A stretch of DNA of 51,109 nt from the NCBI GenBank assembly GCA_021821045.1, contig JAKACW010000031.1, forward strand, positions 1 through 51,109, given 5' to 3'. This stretch comes from Pseudomonadota bacterium. Lineage in GTDB: Bacteria > Pseudomonadota > Gammaproteobacteria > JAADHS01. Position 1 is the stretch's first letter, and each line of letters opens with the position of its first letter. Positions 19,071 through 27,020 of this stretch are shown in pieces. The notes under the pieces were generated by a model. It was not told where the DNA came from, ran no database searches, and saw only the letters and a program-made list of their open reading frames with translations. A program made the translations under genes and the position numbers.

Positions 19071-20138
19071 TTATTTCTTCCTGCTCAGTAGATATTCGCG
19101 CTGCTTGGCCAAGTCGTGGGGCAAGCTGGCGAACATATGGTCGAACATGGTTTCCGGCGGCTGCGCCGGGGTGTCGAGATATTTCTGCACGGCTTTATCA
19201 ATCTCGTCGCTGCACTGCTTGGCGAGCGCATCCTCCTTGGCGTCATCCCACCAGCCTTGCGCGCTCATGTATTTCTTCAAGCGCGCCACGGGTTCGATTT
19301 GCCAGTGCTTGTCCACTTCTTCCTTCGGGCGGTAGCGGGTGGCGTCATCGGCGGTAGTGTGATCGCATAGTCGATAGGTGATGGCCTCGATCAAGGTCGC
19401 GCCGCCGCCATTGCGCGCTTCCTCCAGCGCCAGGTCCATGCGGTGACGAAGCGCGACGATATCGTTGCCGTCCACTTGCTCACCGGCGATGCCCCCGGCG
19501 ATGGCTTTCTGGGCGATGGTTTCGGCGCCGGTTTGCGCCGAGCGGGGTACGGAAATCGCCCACTGGTTGTTGTTCACGACGATGACCAGCGGCAGCTTCC
19601 AGGCGCCTGCGGCATTGACCGTTTCGTAGAAGTCACCCTTTGATGTCGCGCCTTCGCCGCAGACATAGACCGCGGCGCGCTTTTCCTGGCGAAATTGCAT
19701 GGCGAAGGCGACGCCGACGGCGTGGGGCCCATGGGAGGCGATGGGCACGCAAATGGGGAAGTCTTTGCGCGGCCCGCTGTAATTCATGCCGCGTTCGTCA
19801 CCGCCCCAATAGAGCAGGATCTCGGTCATGGTAACGCCGCGCCAGAACTGCGCGCCGTATTCGCGGTAGTAGGGGAACAACACATCCTCGGGTTTCATCG
19901 CGCTGCCCATGGCAACGGACACGGCTTCTTGGCCCAGTGATGAGGGATACGTTCCCATCTTGCCCGTACGCTGCAACGCGATGGCCTTTTTGTCGAACGT
20001 TCGCGTGAGCACCATCATGCGGTAAAGTGCGATCATGGTGTCGGCGTTTTTCGCGAACGCGGGCAATTCCTGGGTCGGCGCGGCGTCTTCATCGAGAAAC
20101 CGCGTATAAGGGATTTCGAACTTGGCGGCGATGCTCAT
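19071..20138 (-). CDS. bkdA1: branched-chain 2-oxoacid dehydrogenase E1 alpha
   Basis: This is the alpha subunit of the E1 decarboxylase. The 355-residue product holds the thiamine-diphosphate motif GEGATSKGDFYETVNAAGAWKLPLVIVVNNNQ. It also has the loop YRLCDHTTADDATRYR, whose HxTxDD form marks branched-chain rather than pyruvate dehydrogenases. The ATG at 20138 (MSIAAKFEIPY) is preceded by AAAGGAGAGCAGTCA on the minus strand and is chosen over an upstream in-frame codon at 20177. It is first in the operon with E1-beta and E2. Leucine dehydrogenase lies about 250 bp upstream on the same strand. Confidence 0.94.
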   Translation of the reverse strand: MSIAAKFEIPYTRFLDEDAAPTQELPAFAKNADTMIALYRMMVLTRTFDKKAIALQRTGKMGTYPSSLGQEAVSVAMGSAMKPEDVLFPYYREYGAQFWRGVTMTEILLYWGGDERGMNYSGPRKDFPICVPIASHGPHAVGVAFAMQFRQEKRAAVYVCGEGATSKGDFYETVNAAGAWKLPLVIVVNNNQWAISVPRSAQTGAETIAQKAIAGGIAGEQVDGNDIVALRHRMDLALEEARNGGGATLIEAITYRLCDHTTADDATRYRPKEEVDKHWQIEPVARLKKYMSAQGWWDDAKEDALAKQCSDEIDKAVQKYLDTPAQPPETMFDHMFASLPHDLAKQREYLLSRKK

Positions 20139-20386
20139 TGACTGCTCTCCTTTCGCGGCGAGGCTAATTGGAGCCATCCTCCTGGGTTGCCCCGTGCGCG
20201 AGGACGGATTGGTGTCGCTGAATGGCGGTTTCGGTGCGTCATCCTTGTCCTTCCAATATTGCCAGTGATTCCCATTGGCTCACGGCGTTCCCTTGCCCAA
20301 AACGATCGCGTCGAATACCTTTTGACGCTATCGTCTTTATCGACCCATATCCTTGATCTATGAATCCGTGCCTGCCGAAAGCGATA
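20139..20386. other. 248-bp intergenic region upstream of bkdA1
   Basis: No gene or convincing promoter hexamer pair was found here. It separates leucine dehydrogenase from the E1-alpha gene, both on the minus strand. It may carry the bkd promoter, but I cannot point to it. Confidence 0.4.
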
Positions 20387-21451
20387 CTACTTTATTCGCG
20401 CGGCCGCCATTTCATCGGCGATGGCGGCCGTGCTCACCTTGCGGCTTTCAGACAGCTCAAAAATGGATTTAAGCGTGGCGCGGATGCCGTCGATTTTGGT
20501 CAGTCGCTCACGTTCCGTCGGCACCGCGATCTGGATGAGTCCGCCGGCGTTGATCACGTAGTCGGGGGCGTAAAGAATCTGGCGCGCCACGAGCTGTTCA
20601 CCAATTCCAGGCTCAGCCAATTGATTATTGGCCCCGCCCGCGACGATTGGCGTTCGCAGCCCCTGGACCACATCACGGGTGAGCACGCCGCCTAACGCGC
20701 AGGGCGCGAAAACGTCGCAGGGGATACGGGTTATTTCGTCCGGCGATACCACATTCACCCCGAATTCGCTTACCACCCGTTCAATGGCATTGGTGTTGAC
20801 ATCGGCGACAGTGATTTCGGCGCGGGCCTTGTGCAGCAGTTCGGTCAAAAAATATCCGACATTGCCCACGCCCTGGATGGCGACACGAATGGCGCGCAAG
20901 TCGGGCTTGTTGAGTCGATGTTCGACTGCCGCTTCGATTCCGCGCAGCACGCCGCGGGCCGTATAGGACGAGGGGTCGCCCGTTCCGCTGGAGGTGCTGG
21001 CGACATGGGCGGTGCGCCGCGCGATGATATCCATGTCGGCCACGCTTGTTCCGCTGTCCACGGCGGTGATGTAGCGGCCACCCAGGCTGTCGACGAATTC
21101 GCCAAACGCCTCGAACAGTGCGACGCGATCAAACGGTTCGCTCGGACGCATGATGACCGCCTTGCCGCCGCCCAGAGCCAGGTCGGCCATTGCTGCCTTG
21201 TAGCTCATGCCGCGCGCCAGGCGCATAGCGTCGTAGAGCGCGGCATCTGGATCGCTGTAATGGACGCAGCGGCAGCCGCCCAGCGCCGGGCCTCGACGTA
21301 TGCTGTGAACGGCGATGACCGCGAATGTGGCGGGCGTGGAGAATCGTTTGATGTGAATGTCGCCGAAGTCCAACGCGCTTGCCGTGGACCACCAGGGGAT
21401 GGCTTGAATTGTTTGTGTTTTGCTCATCGTTTTGAACAGGTCTAACGGCAT
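20387..21451 (-). CDS. leucine dehydrogenase (Leu/Val/Ile to 2-oxo acid)
   Basis: This Glu/Leu/Phe/Val dehydrogenase family enzyme deaminates branched-chain amino acids with NAD+, supplying 2-oxo acids to BCKDH. It shows GPALGGCRCVHY, the catalytic lysine motif DLALGGGKAVIMRP, and a Rossmann fold (IQGVGNVGYFLTELL, ADVNTNAIERV). About 354 residues fit leucine dehydrogenases, which are shorter than glutamate dehydrogenases. The start is uncertain: ATG at 21451 gives MPLDLFKTM, like family N-termini, while ATG at 21427 (MSKTQT) is also possible. It is divergent from the hpd operon. Valine or phenylalanine dehydrogenase activity cannot be excluded, but the neighbours favour branched-chain substrates. 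Confidence 0.9.
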   Translation of the reverse strand: MPLDLFKTMSKTQTIQAIPWWSTASALDFGDIHIKRFSTPATFAVIAVHSIRRGPALGGCRCVHYSDPDAALYDAMRLARGMSYKAAMADLALGGGKAVIMRPSEPFDRVALFEAFGEFVDSLGGRYITAVDSGTSVADMDIIARRTAHVASTSSGTGDPSSYTARGVLRGIEAAVEHRLNKPDLRAIRVAIQGVGNVGYFLTELLHKARAEITVADVNTNAIERVVSEFGVNVVSPDEITRIPCDVFAPCALGGVLTRDVVQGLRTPIVAGGANNQLAEPGIGEQLVARQILYAPDYVINAGGLIQIAVPTERERLTKIDGIRATLKSIFELSESRKVSTAAIADEMAAARIK

Positions 21452-21474
21452 GACGTCTAAACCGTTAATGACCC

Positions 21475-21506
21475 TCTGTGGTAAATGTAATACATCATGG
21501 CACAGA
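21475..21506. promoter_or_regulatory. candidate operator upstream of leucine dehydrogenase
   Basis: A perfect 11-bp palindrome ATGTA-A-TACAT (21485-21495) sits inside a wider inverted repeat TCTGTG/CACAGA (21475-21480 and 21501-21506). It lies 24-55 bp upstream of the leucine dehydrogenase start, in the divergent gap facing hpd. It is not an obvious LiuR or TyrR site. The regulator is unknown and the call rests on symmetry alone. Confidence 0.4.
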
Positions 21507-21625
21507 TGCAACCCCGTATTCGCGGGCCCACTTCAAGGTTTTGATCGGCCGGCCGTTTACTACTTTGGGTGATCAGACCACCCGGTGCCGTCGACGCAAG
21601 GGAATGTAAGAATCAAGTCGGACAC

Positions 21626-21652
21626 ATAGTCTACGGTTTTCGCCTATAGTCT
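21626..21652 (+). promoter_or_regulatory. candidate hpd promoter with ATAGTCT direct repeats
   Basis: ATAGTCT occurs at 21626-21632 and 21646-21652, exactly 20 bp apart (about two helical turns). The downstream copy overlaps TATAGT (21645-21650), a good -10 hexamer. No TTGACA-like -35 is seen at the right spacing. This suggests an activator-dependent promoter for the tyrosine operon, starting about 40 bp before the hpd ATG. Confidence 0.4.
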
Positions 21653-21696
21653 TATTAGGAATGATTTAGGATGAATCGTTCGACGTGAGGTGAACC

Positions 21697-22749
21697 ATGA
21701 ACATGCGAGACAATCCCGTCGGAACGGATGGATTCGAGTTCATAGAGTACACGGCCGAAGACACCCGCGAACTGGAGCGCTTGTTCGTCTCCATGGGGTT
21801 TACGCCGGTGGCCCGCCATCGTTCCAAGGACGTGGTGCTGTATCGCCAGGGCGACATCAACTTCATCATCAATCACGAGCCCGATAGCTTTGCGCAAGCA
21901 TTCGCCAAGGTTCACGGGCCGTCCGTTTGCGCCTTCGCCATTCGCGTGAAAGACGCGGCTGCCGCGTATGCGCGACTGCTCGAACGCAATGCCGAACCGT
22001 ACCATGGCCAGACCGGTCCGATGGAACTCAATATTCCGGCCATTCGAGGCATCGGCGGCAGTCTCATTTATCTGGTGGACCGTTACGGCGATCAGTCCAT
22101 CTATGACGTTGATTTCAAGCCTCTAGACGGCGCACCGAGCCGGCCGAGCGGACTGGGACTGCAGTACATCGATCACCTGACCCACAACGTCCAGCGCGGA
22201 CGCATGAACGAATGGGCCCAGTTTTACGAGCGGCTGTTCGGGTTCAAAGAGATTCGCTATTTCGACATCAAGGGCAAACAGACCGGCTTAGTGTCCCGCG
22301 CAATGACCAGTCCCTGCGGCAAGATACGAATTCCCATCAACGAGCCGTCCGACGATAAGTCGCAAATTCAGGAATACCTCGAGGCGTACCACGGCGAGGG
22401 CATACAGCACATCGCGCTGGGCGCCGGCGACATCTATGGTGTCGTGGAGGCGTTGCACGCCAACAAGATTCGCATGCTGGACGTGCCCGACACCTACTAC
22501 GACAACGTCGAGAAACGGTTAGGCAAGCACGGCGAGGACTTGGACCGTCTGCGCCGCAACAAGATTCTTATCGACGGCGACCCAGCGCACGGCCGAGGCT
22601 TGCTGCTGCAAATATTCACCGAGACCGTGATCGGTCCGATTTTCTTCGAGATCATCCAACGCAAAGGAAACGAAGGCTTTGGCGAAGGCAATTTCCAAGC
22701 CTTGTTCGAATCCATCGAACTCGATCAGGAAAGGCGCGGTGTCATCTAG
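21697..22749 (+). CDS. hpd: 4-hydroxyphenylpyruvate dioxygenase
   Basis: HPPD is an Fe(II) enzyme that converts 4-hydroxyphenylpyruvate to homogentisate, the entry step of tyrosine degradation. The 350-residue product has two vicinal-oxygen-chelate halves. Iron-ligand regions are LQYIDHLTHNVQRGRM (His), EGIQHIALGAGDI (His) and the C-terminal FTETVIGPIFFEIIQRKGNEGFGEGNFQALFESIE (Glu in FFEIIQR). Both the length and the GFGEGNFQALFESIE tail are diagnostic. It is the first gene of the + strand operon, with hmgA starting 2 bp after its stop. AGGTGAACC precedes the ATG. Confidence 0.97.
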   Translation: MNMRDNPVGTDGFEFIEYTAEDTRELERLFVSMGFTPVARHRSKDVVLYRQGDINFIINHEPDSFAQAFAKVHGPSVCAFAIRVKDAAAAYARLLERNAEPYHGQTGPMELNIPAIRGIGGSLIYLVDRYGDQSIYDVDFKPLDGAPSRPSGLGLQYIDHLTHNVQRGRMNEWAQFYERLFGFKEIRYFDIKGKQTGLVSRAMTSPCGKIRIPINEPSDDKSQIQEYLEAYHGEGIQHIALGAGDIYGVVEALHANKIRMLDVPDTYYDNVEKRLGKHGEDLDRLRRNKILIDGDPAHGRGLLLQIFTETVIGPIFFEIIQRKGNEGFGEGNFQALFESIELDQERRGVI

Positions 22750-22751
22750 TC

Positions 22752-23882
22752 ATGCGAAAGTGGATCTCATTCCCGAAAAGTGAGGGTCTGACGTCCAAGC
22801 AGGCCCACACGGACCTGCCGGCCGGAACCTATGAGCGCGAGCTGGGCCGCGAAGGATTTTTCGGACCGGCTACCCAGATGTACCATCGCCATCCACCGAC
22901 CCACTGGACCAACGTCGACGGGCCGTTGCGACCCCATGCTTTCGATACGACCAAACTGGAAGCTGCGGTGGCCACGCCCTGGGCCGCGGCGGCGCTTGCC
23001 GGCAACGCGGCGGTGCGCATGAGCCTGTGGTTGTGCGCCCAACCGATGCACCACCTCGTGCGCAATGCGGACGGCGATGATCTTCTATTTGTTCATTCCG
23101 GCGCCGGCGATTTATTTTGCGATTACGGACATATTTCCGTGGGGGAGGGCGACTACGTGCTGCTTCCGCGCGGAACGATGTGGCGCATCGAGCCTTCGAG
23201 CCCGATGCGTGTGCTTATGATCGAAGCCGTCAACAGCGCCTATCAACTGCCGGAAAAGGGACTGGTGGGCAACCATGCGATCTTCGATCCGGCTGTTTTG
23301 CGTGCACCGTCCATCGACGATGCATTCCGGGCCCAACAAACCGAGACACCGACCGACGTGGAAGTGAAGCGCCATGGCGCCATCACGCGAATCAGTTATC
23401 CCTTCAATCCACTGGACGCGGTGGGTTGGCACGGCGATCTTACGGTTGTCGCCCTCAATTGGCGTGACATTCGTCCGCTGATGAGTCATCGCTATCACTT
23501 GCCGCCCTCGGCGCACACGACGTTCGTCGCCAATCGTTTCGTGGTCTGTACTTTTTGTCCCCGTCCAATCGAATCCGACCCCGGAGCGCTCAAGATTCCG
23601 TTCTTTCACAACAACGACGATTACGATGAAGTGATCTTCTATCATCGTGGCCAGTTCTTTTCCCGCGACAATATTCACCCTGGGATGATGACCTTGCATC
23701 CTTGCGGCATAAGTCACGGCCCGCACCCCAAAGCGTTCGCGACCGGTGCGCAAGGCGCGCGCAAGGAAACCGACGAGGTGGCGGTCATGGTGGACACCCG
23801 TGACGGGTTGGCGATTTTTGACGGCGCTCAGTCAGTCGAGTGGCCCGGCTACGTCGACTCCTGGAAGGGGGCGGTGAAATGA
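22752..23882 (+). CDS. hmgA: homogentisate 1,2-dioxygenase (short form)
   Basis: This enzyme opens the homogentisate ring to maleylacetoacetate with Fe(II) and O2. The 376-residue product is the shorter bacterial form rather than the roughly 430-residue fungal/pseudomonad form. It has the cupin stretch LLFVHSGAGDLFCDYGHISVGEGDYVLLPRGTMWRI. The metal region has FFHNNDDYDEVIFYHRGQFFSRDNIHPGMMTLHPCGISHGPHP, with the conserved His and Glu residues. Its stop overlaps the fahA start (ATGA), so the two are translationally coupled. It starts 2 bp after the hpd stop. Confidence 0.94.
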   Translation: MRKWISFPKSEGLTSKQAHTDLPAGTYERELGREGFFGPATQMYHRHPPTHWTNVDGPLRPHAFDTTKLEAAVATPWAAAALAGNAAVRMSLWLCAQPMHHLVRNADGDDLLFVHSGAGDLFCDYGHISVGEGDYVLLPRGTMWRIEPSSPMRVLMIEAVNSAYQLPEKGLVGNHAIFDPAVLRAPSIDDAFRAQQTETPTDVEVKRHGAITRISYPFNPLDAVGWHGDLTVVALNWRDIRPLMSHRYHLPPSAHTTFVANRFVVCTFCPRPIESDPGALKIPFFHNNDDYDEVIFYHRGQFFSRDNIHPGMMTLHPCGISHGPHPKAFATGAQGARKETDEVAVMVDTRDGLAIFDGAQSVEWPGYVDSWKGAVK

Positions 23883-24862
23883 AGCTGGCTTCGCTCAAGG
23901 CGGGCGGACGCGACGGCACGCTGATCGTCGTCGATCGCAGTTTGAGCGTTTACCGCGCGGTGCCCGACATCGCGCCAACCTTGCAGCGGGCGCTCGAAAC
24001 TTGGGGTGAGACGGCGCCCAGACTCAAGGCGGTTTACGACGAGCTAAATCGCAACACAACAATGGGCGAGAAGGTGGCCATGTCGGCTTTGGCGTCGCCT
24101 TTGCCGCGCGCCTATCAGTGGCTGGACGGCAGCGCCTATCTCACCCACATCGAGCGCGTGCGCAAAGCGCGGGGGGCCGATATGCCGCCGAGTTTCTTGA
24201 CCGACCCGTTGATGTATCAAGGCGGCTCGGATGTGTTCCTTGGACCGTGGGATACGGTGACGGTCCGCGATGAGGCGTGGGGAATCGACTTCGAAGCGGA
24301 AGTCGCGGTGGTGACCGACGATGTTCCCGCCGGTGTTGGCACGGAAGCAGCGGGACAGCACATCAAACTTATCATGCTGGTGAATGACGTTTCCCTGCGC
24401 AATTTGATACCGAACGAATTGGCCAAGGGTTTCGGCTTTTTGCAGGGCAAGCCGCCGACTGCGTTTTCTCCCGTCGCCGTGACCCCGGACGAACTCGGCG
24501 AGTCATGGCGGGAGAACAAAGTTCATTTGCCGCTGCGAATCTATTTGAACGAAGCATTTTTCGGCGATCCCAACGCGGGCCAAGATATGCAGTTCGATTT
24601 CGCGGCCTTGATCTGCCATGCCGCCAAGACGCGGCCCCTGAGTGCCGGCACCATTCTGGGATCGGGCACGGTGTCCAACGCCGACCTCCAGCGGGGTTTT
24701 GCCTGTTTGGCGGAGAAGCGCGTGGTCGAGATCATCGGCGAGGGTGAGGCGAAGACGCCGTTCATGCGTTACGGCGACCGTGTTCGGATCGAAATGTTGG
24801 ACGCTCAGAACCACAGTATTTTCGGGGCCATCAAGCAAACGGTGCAGCCATGTCCGCCCTAG
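23879..24862 (+). CDS. fahA: fumarylacetoacetase
   Basis: FAH cleaves fumarylacetoacetate to fumarate and acetoacetate, the last step of tyrosine degradation. The 327-residue product has the FAH C-terminal fold with GSDVFLGPWDTVTVRDEAWGIDFEAEVAVV (metal-binding acidic residues). It also has LVNDVSLRNLIPNELAKGFGFLQGKP and a terminal GEGEAKTPFMRYGDRVRIEM. The ATG at 23879 overlaps the hmgA stop by four bases. An earlier in-frame codon lies inside hmgA and is rejected. Its 3' end overlaps the maiA start by 13 bp. Confidence 0.93.
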   Translation: MKLASLKAGGRDGTLIVVDRSLSVYRAVPDIAPTLQRALETWGETAPRLKAVYDELNRNTTMGEKVAMSALASPLPRAYQWLDGSAYLTHIERVRKARGADMPPSFLTDPLMYQGGSDVFLGPWDTVTVRDEAWGIDFEAEVAVVTDDVPAGVGTEAAGQHIKLIMLVNDVSLRNLIPNELAKGFGFLQGKPPTAFSPVAVTPDELGESWRENKVHLPLRIYLNEAFFGDPNAGQDMQFDFAALICHAAKTRPLSAGTILGSGTVSNADLQRGFACLAEKRVVEIIGEGEAKTPFMRYGDRVRIEMLDAQNHSIFGAIKQTVQPCPP

Positions 24863-25509
24863 GGCTATATACCTATTGCCGCAGTTCGGCGGCCTATCGA
24901 GTTCGCATCGCACTCAACTACAAGGGGTTGAGTTTCGAGCCGCACTACGTGCATTTAGTCAATGACGGTGGGCAGCATCTTCAGCCGGCGTACCGCGCCA
25001 TCAATCCGCAAGCGCTGGTGCCCGCGCTGCGCGAGGGCGAGCAGGTGCTCACCCAATCGTTGGCGATCATCGAGTACCTGGAGGAGACGCATCCCACGCC
25101 GCGTTTGTTGCCGCAGGGCGTGTGGCGGCGGGCTCAAGCCCGTGCTCTGGCCGCGGCCGTGGCTTGCGACATCCATCCGCTGAATAATTTGCGCGTGTTG
25201 CGCTATTTGCAGCAGCAGTTGGGCGTCGACGAGGCGGGGAAGCAGGCGTGGTATGTCCACTGGATCCACGAAGGATTCAAAGCGATCGAGACCCACTTGG
25301 CGCAACTGGGCGGCGGGCCCTTCTGTTTCGGCGCGGAAGTCACCGTGGCCGACGTGGTGCTCACGCCGCAAGTTTACAATGCCAAACGCTTCAACTGTCC
25401 ATTGGACGAATTTCCGCGCATTCGCGCCGTGTATGAGGCGTGCATGGCGCTCGCGCCGTTCCGCGACGCGGCGCCCGAAGCGCAGCCGGATTTCGGTAAC
25501 CCAAGCTAG
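24850..25509 (+). CDS. maiA: maleylacetoacetate isomerase (zeta-class glutathione transferase)
   Basis: This enzyme converts maleylacetoacetate to fumarylacetoacetate using glutathione. The 219-residue product has an N-terminal thioredoxin-like GST domain with YCRSSAAYRVRIALNYKG (the zeta-class SSxxxRVRIAL motif, with Ala where many members have Cys), the NPQALVPALREG loop and QSLAIIEYLEETHP. A C-terminal helical domain follows (DIHPLNNLRVLRYLQQQLG, FCFGAEVTVADVVLTPQVYNAKRF). Length is normal. It overlaps fahA and precedes the diiron-like gene by 14 bp, completing the homogentisate branch. Confidence 0.94.
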   Translation: MSALGLYTYCRSSAAYRVRIALNYKGLSFEPHYVHLVNDGGQHLQPAYRAINPQALVPALREGEQVLTQSLAIIEYLEETHPTPRLLPQGVWRRAQARALAAAVACDIHPLNNLRVLRYLQQQLGVDEAGKQAWYVHWIHEGFKAIETHLAQLGGGPFCFGAEVTVADVVLTPQVYNAKRFNCPLDEFPRIRAVYEACMALAPFRDAAPEAQPDFGNPS

Positions 25510-25523
25510 TCGGGAGGTGTGCC

Positions 25524-26450
25524 ATGGCCAAGACCCTTAATCGAGAATTGCAGGATTTTGCTCATAAGCATCACCTGGAAGGCTTGACCGGGCCGTCCAT
25601 TCGCGCTCTGGTCGAAGGGCAGCAGGGCTATACCATGGAAAAAGCGCAGGGGTTTCTCGCGTTTCAAGAGCGCATCAATCGCGAGTTGCTGCAACACCCG
25701 GTGATAACCAACAATCGTTACTGTCAGTGGTTTCGCAAGGGCGAGCAGACCGAGCCCCAGGTGAAAGCCTTCGTGACGCAGTTTTCGGTGTTCTCGAATT
25801 TGTTTTTGATCGCCCAGTTAAACAAGATGATCAACGCTGATTCGTTGGAAGGTATGCGGGCGTCCAAGGAAATTCTTGCCAATGAGATCGGCGTCATTTT
25901 CCGCTCGGGGCGCGAGACAGTGTCGGCAAACGCGGATCCGGACCGTGAGGGCGACCCGGAGTTGGTATCCACGGAGGGCACCATCGAGAACGGTACCTTC
26001 CGTTTTCGGGCGGCCCATTTTGAGTGGCTGCTGCGCATTGCCGAGAAACTCGGTCTGACCTTCGACGACGTCGGCAAGCGGCGCCACGGCACGCCGTCGA
26101 CGCTGTTTTTCTGCGATGAGCTGGTAAGGTTGTATGGCAGCGAGAACTACATGATCTCTCAAGCGGCGAGCTACGCGGTGGAGAATTGGGCGGCGGCGGG
26201 GTTTTGGGACGAACTGGTGGAAGGCTTCACGCTGTTTAACCAGCGTACGGGAGCGAACTTGCCCTTGGCGTTTTTTACCTGGCATGCCCGAATAGAGGCG
26301 CAGCATGCGGCGCACACCCAGGAGGAGTTGGAAGAGTTGTATTTCTCGCGCGAAATCGATGAAGACAGTTTTATCAAACACGGCAACGACATGCTGGACG
26401 GCGTGGCGGCGTTTTGGAGCGGATTGGAAGAGCAACGCAAGGCGCTTTGA
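25524..26450 (+). CDS. heme-oxygenase-fold (HDO-like) iron-containing redox protein, role unknown
   Basis: The 308-residue, mostly helical product resembles the heme-oxygenase-like diiron oxidase/oxygenase group (relatives of CADD, PqqC and TenA). Candidate metal ligands are Glu121 (LANEIGVIF), Glu220 (SYAVENWAAAGFWDELVEGF) and the closing helix H254-x3-E258-x2-H261 (WHARIEAQHAAH). This spacing is typical of such diiron sites. It starts 14 bp after maiA with a GGGAGGTG ribosome-binding site, so it looks co-transcribed with the tyrosine genes. It is followed at 2 bp by a hotdog thioesterase. No standard step of tyrosine catabolism needs such an enzyme. Function is not assigned. Confidence 0.75.
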   Translation: MAKTLNRELQDFAHKHHLEGLTGPSIRALVEGQQGYTMEKAQGFLAFQERINRELLQHPVITNNRYCQWFRKGEQTEPQVKAFVTQFSVFSNLFLIAQLNKMINADSLEGMRASKEILANEIGVIFRSGRETVSANADPDREGDPELVSTEGTIENGTFRFRAAHFEWLLRIAEKLGLTFDDVGKRRHGTPSTLFFCDELVRLYGSENYMISQAASYAVENWAAAGFWDELVEGFTLFNQRTGANLPLAFFTWHARIEAQHAAHTQEELEELYFSREIDEDSFIKHGNDMLDGVAAFWSGLEEQRKAL

Positions 26451-26452
26451 TT

Positions 26453-26953
26453 ATGGAAAAGGAGTATTTCCAAACTTATTTGCCCGGTAAAGTGTGTTTC
26501 GGCTGCGGTTCCGACAATGCCCACGGCTTGCAGATCAAGAGCTACTGGGAGGGCGATACCTCGGTGTGTCAGTGGGCGCCCCAGCCCTATCACGAGGGAT
26601 GGGCGGGATTGACCTGCGGCGGCGTGATTGCAACGGTGGTGGATTGTCATGCGATCGCCACGGCCATGGCGACGGCTTATCGCAACGAGCAGCGGGCGCT
26701 GGACTCGGAGCCGCGGTATCTGTTTGCGACGGGAACGCTTACCGTGAAGTATCTCAAGCCGACCAGCAACCATGTTCCGCTGCGTGTGCAAGCGCGCGTC
26801 ACTCAAATCAAGATGGACAAAAAGTACACGGTCGCGTGCGATGTTTTCTCCAACGGCGAGAAGACGGCGCAGGGAGAAGTGATCTGTTTGTTGGTTTATC
26901 GCAGTGATCGCCCAGAGGAAGCGCTGCCCGCTTTCCGGGCGCACGGCGTGTAG
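26453..26953 (+). CDS. PaaI-like hotdog thioesterase
   Basis: The 166-residue product matches hotdog-fold acyl-CoA thioesterases. It has YHEGWAGLTCGGVIATVVDCHAIATAM, where the central helix has Asp-Cys-His in place of the commoner D-E/H pattern, and FATGTLTVKYLKPTSN, VTQIKMDKKYTVACDVFSNGEKTAQGEVI. An N-terminal CFGCG (Cys15, Cys18) is typical of one subgroup. It would hydrolyse an acyl-CoA or related thioester, substrate unknown. The start at 26453 is 2 bp after the HDO-like stop, so the two are probably linked. The operon appears to end here, before a REP-like unit. Confidence 0.82.
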   Translation: MEKEYFQTYLPGKVCFGCGSDNAHGLQIKSYWEGDTSVCQWAPQPYHEGWAGLTCGGVIATVVDCHAIATAMATAYRNEQRALDSEPRYLFATGTLTVKYLKPTSNHVPLRVQARVTQIKMDKKYTVACDVFSNGEKTAQGEVICLLVYRSDRPEEALPAFRAHGV

Positions 26954-26969
26954 GAACAAGCTGAAAGCG

Positions 26970-26991
26970 GTAGGAGCGAGCATGCTCGCGA
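26970..26991. repeat. single REP-like unit (GAGCGAGCATGCTCGC type)
   Basis: This 22-base unit (GTAGGAGCG...GCTCGCGA) contains the perfect palindrome GCGAGCATGCTCGC. It has the same GTxGGAGCG start and CGCGA end as the units at 16840, 28208 and 37594 but a different stem. It lies in the 67-bp gap between the thioesterase and isovaleryl-CoA dehydrogenase genes. Confidence 0.75.
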
Positions 26992-27020
26992 ACATTGAAA
27001 ACGTTGAGAGGTGGTGACAC

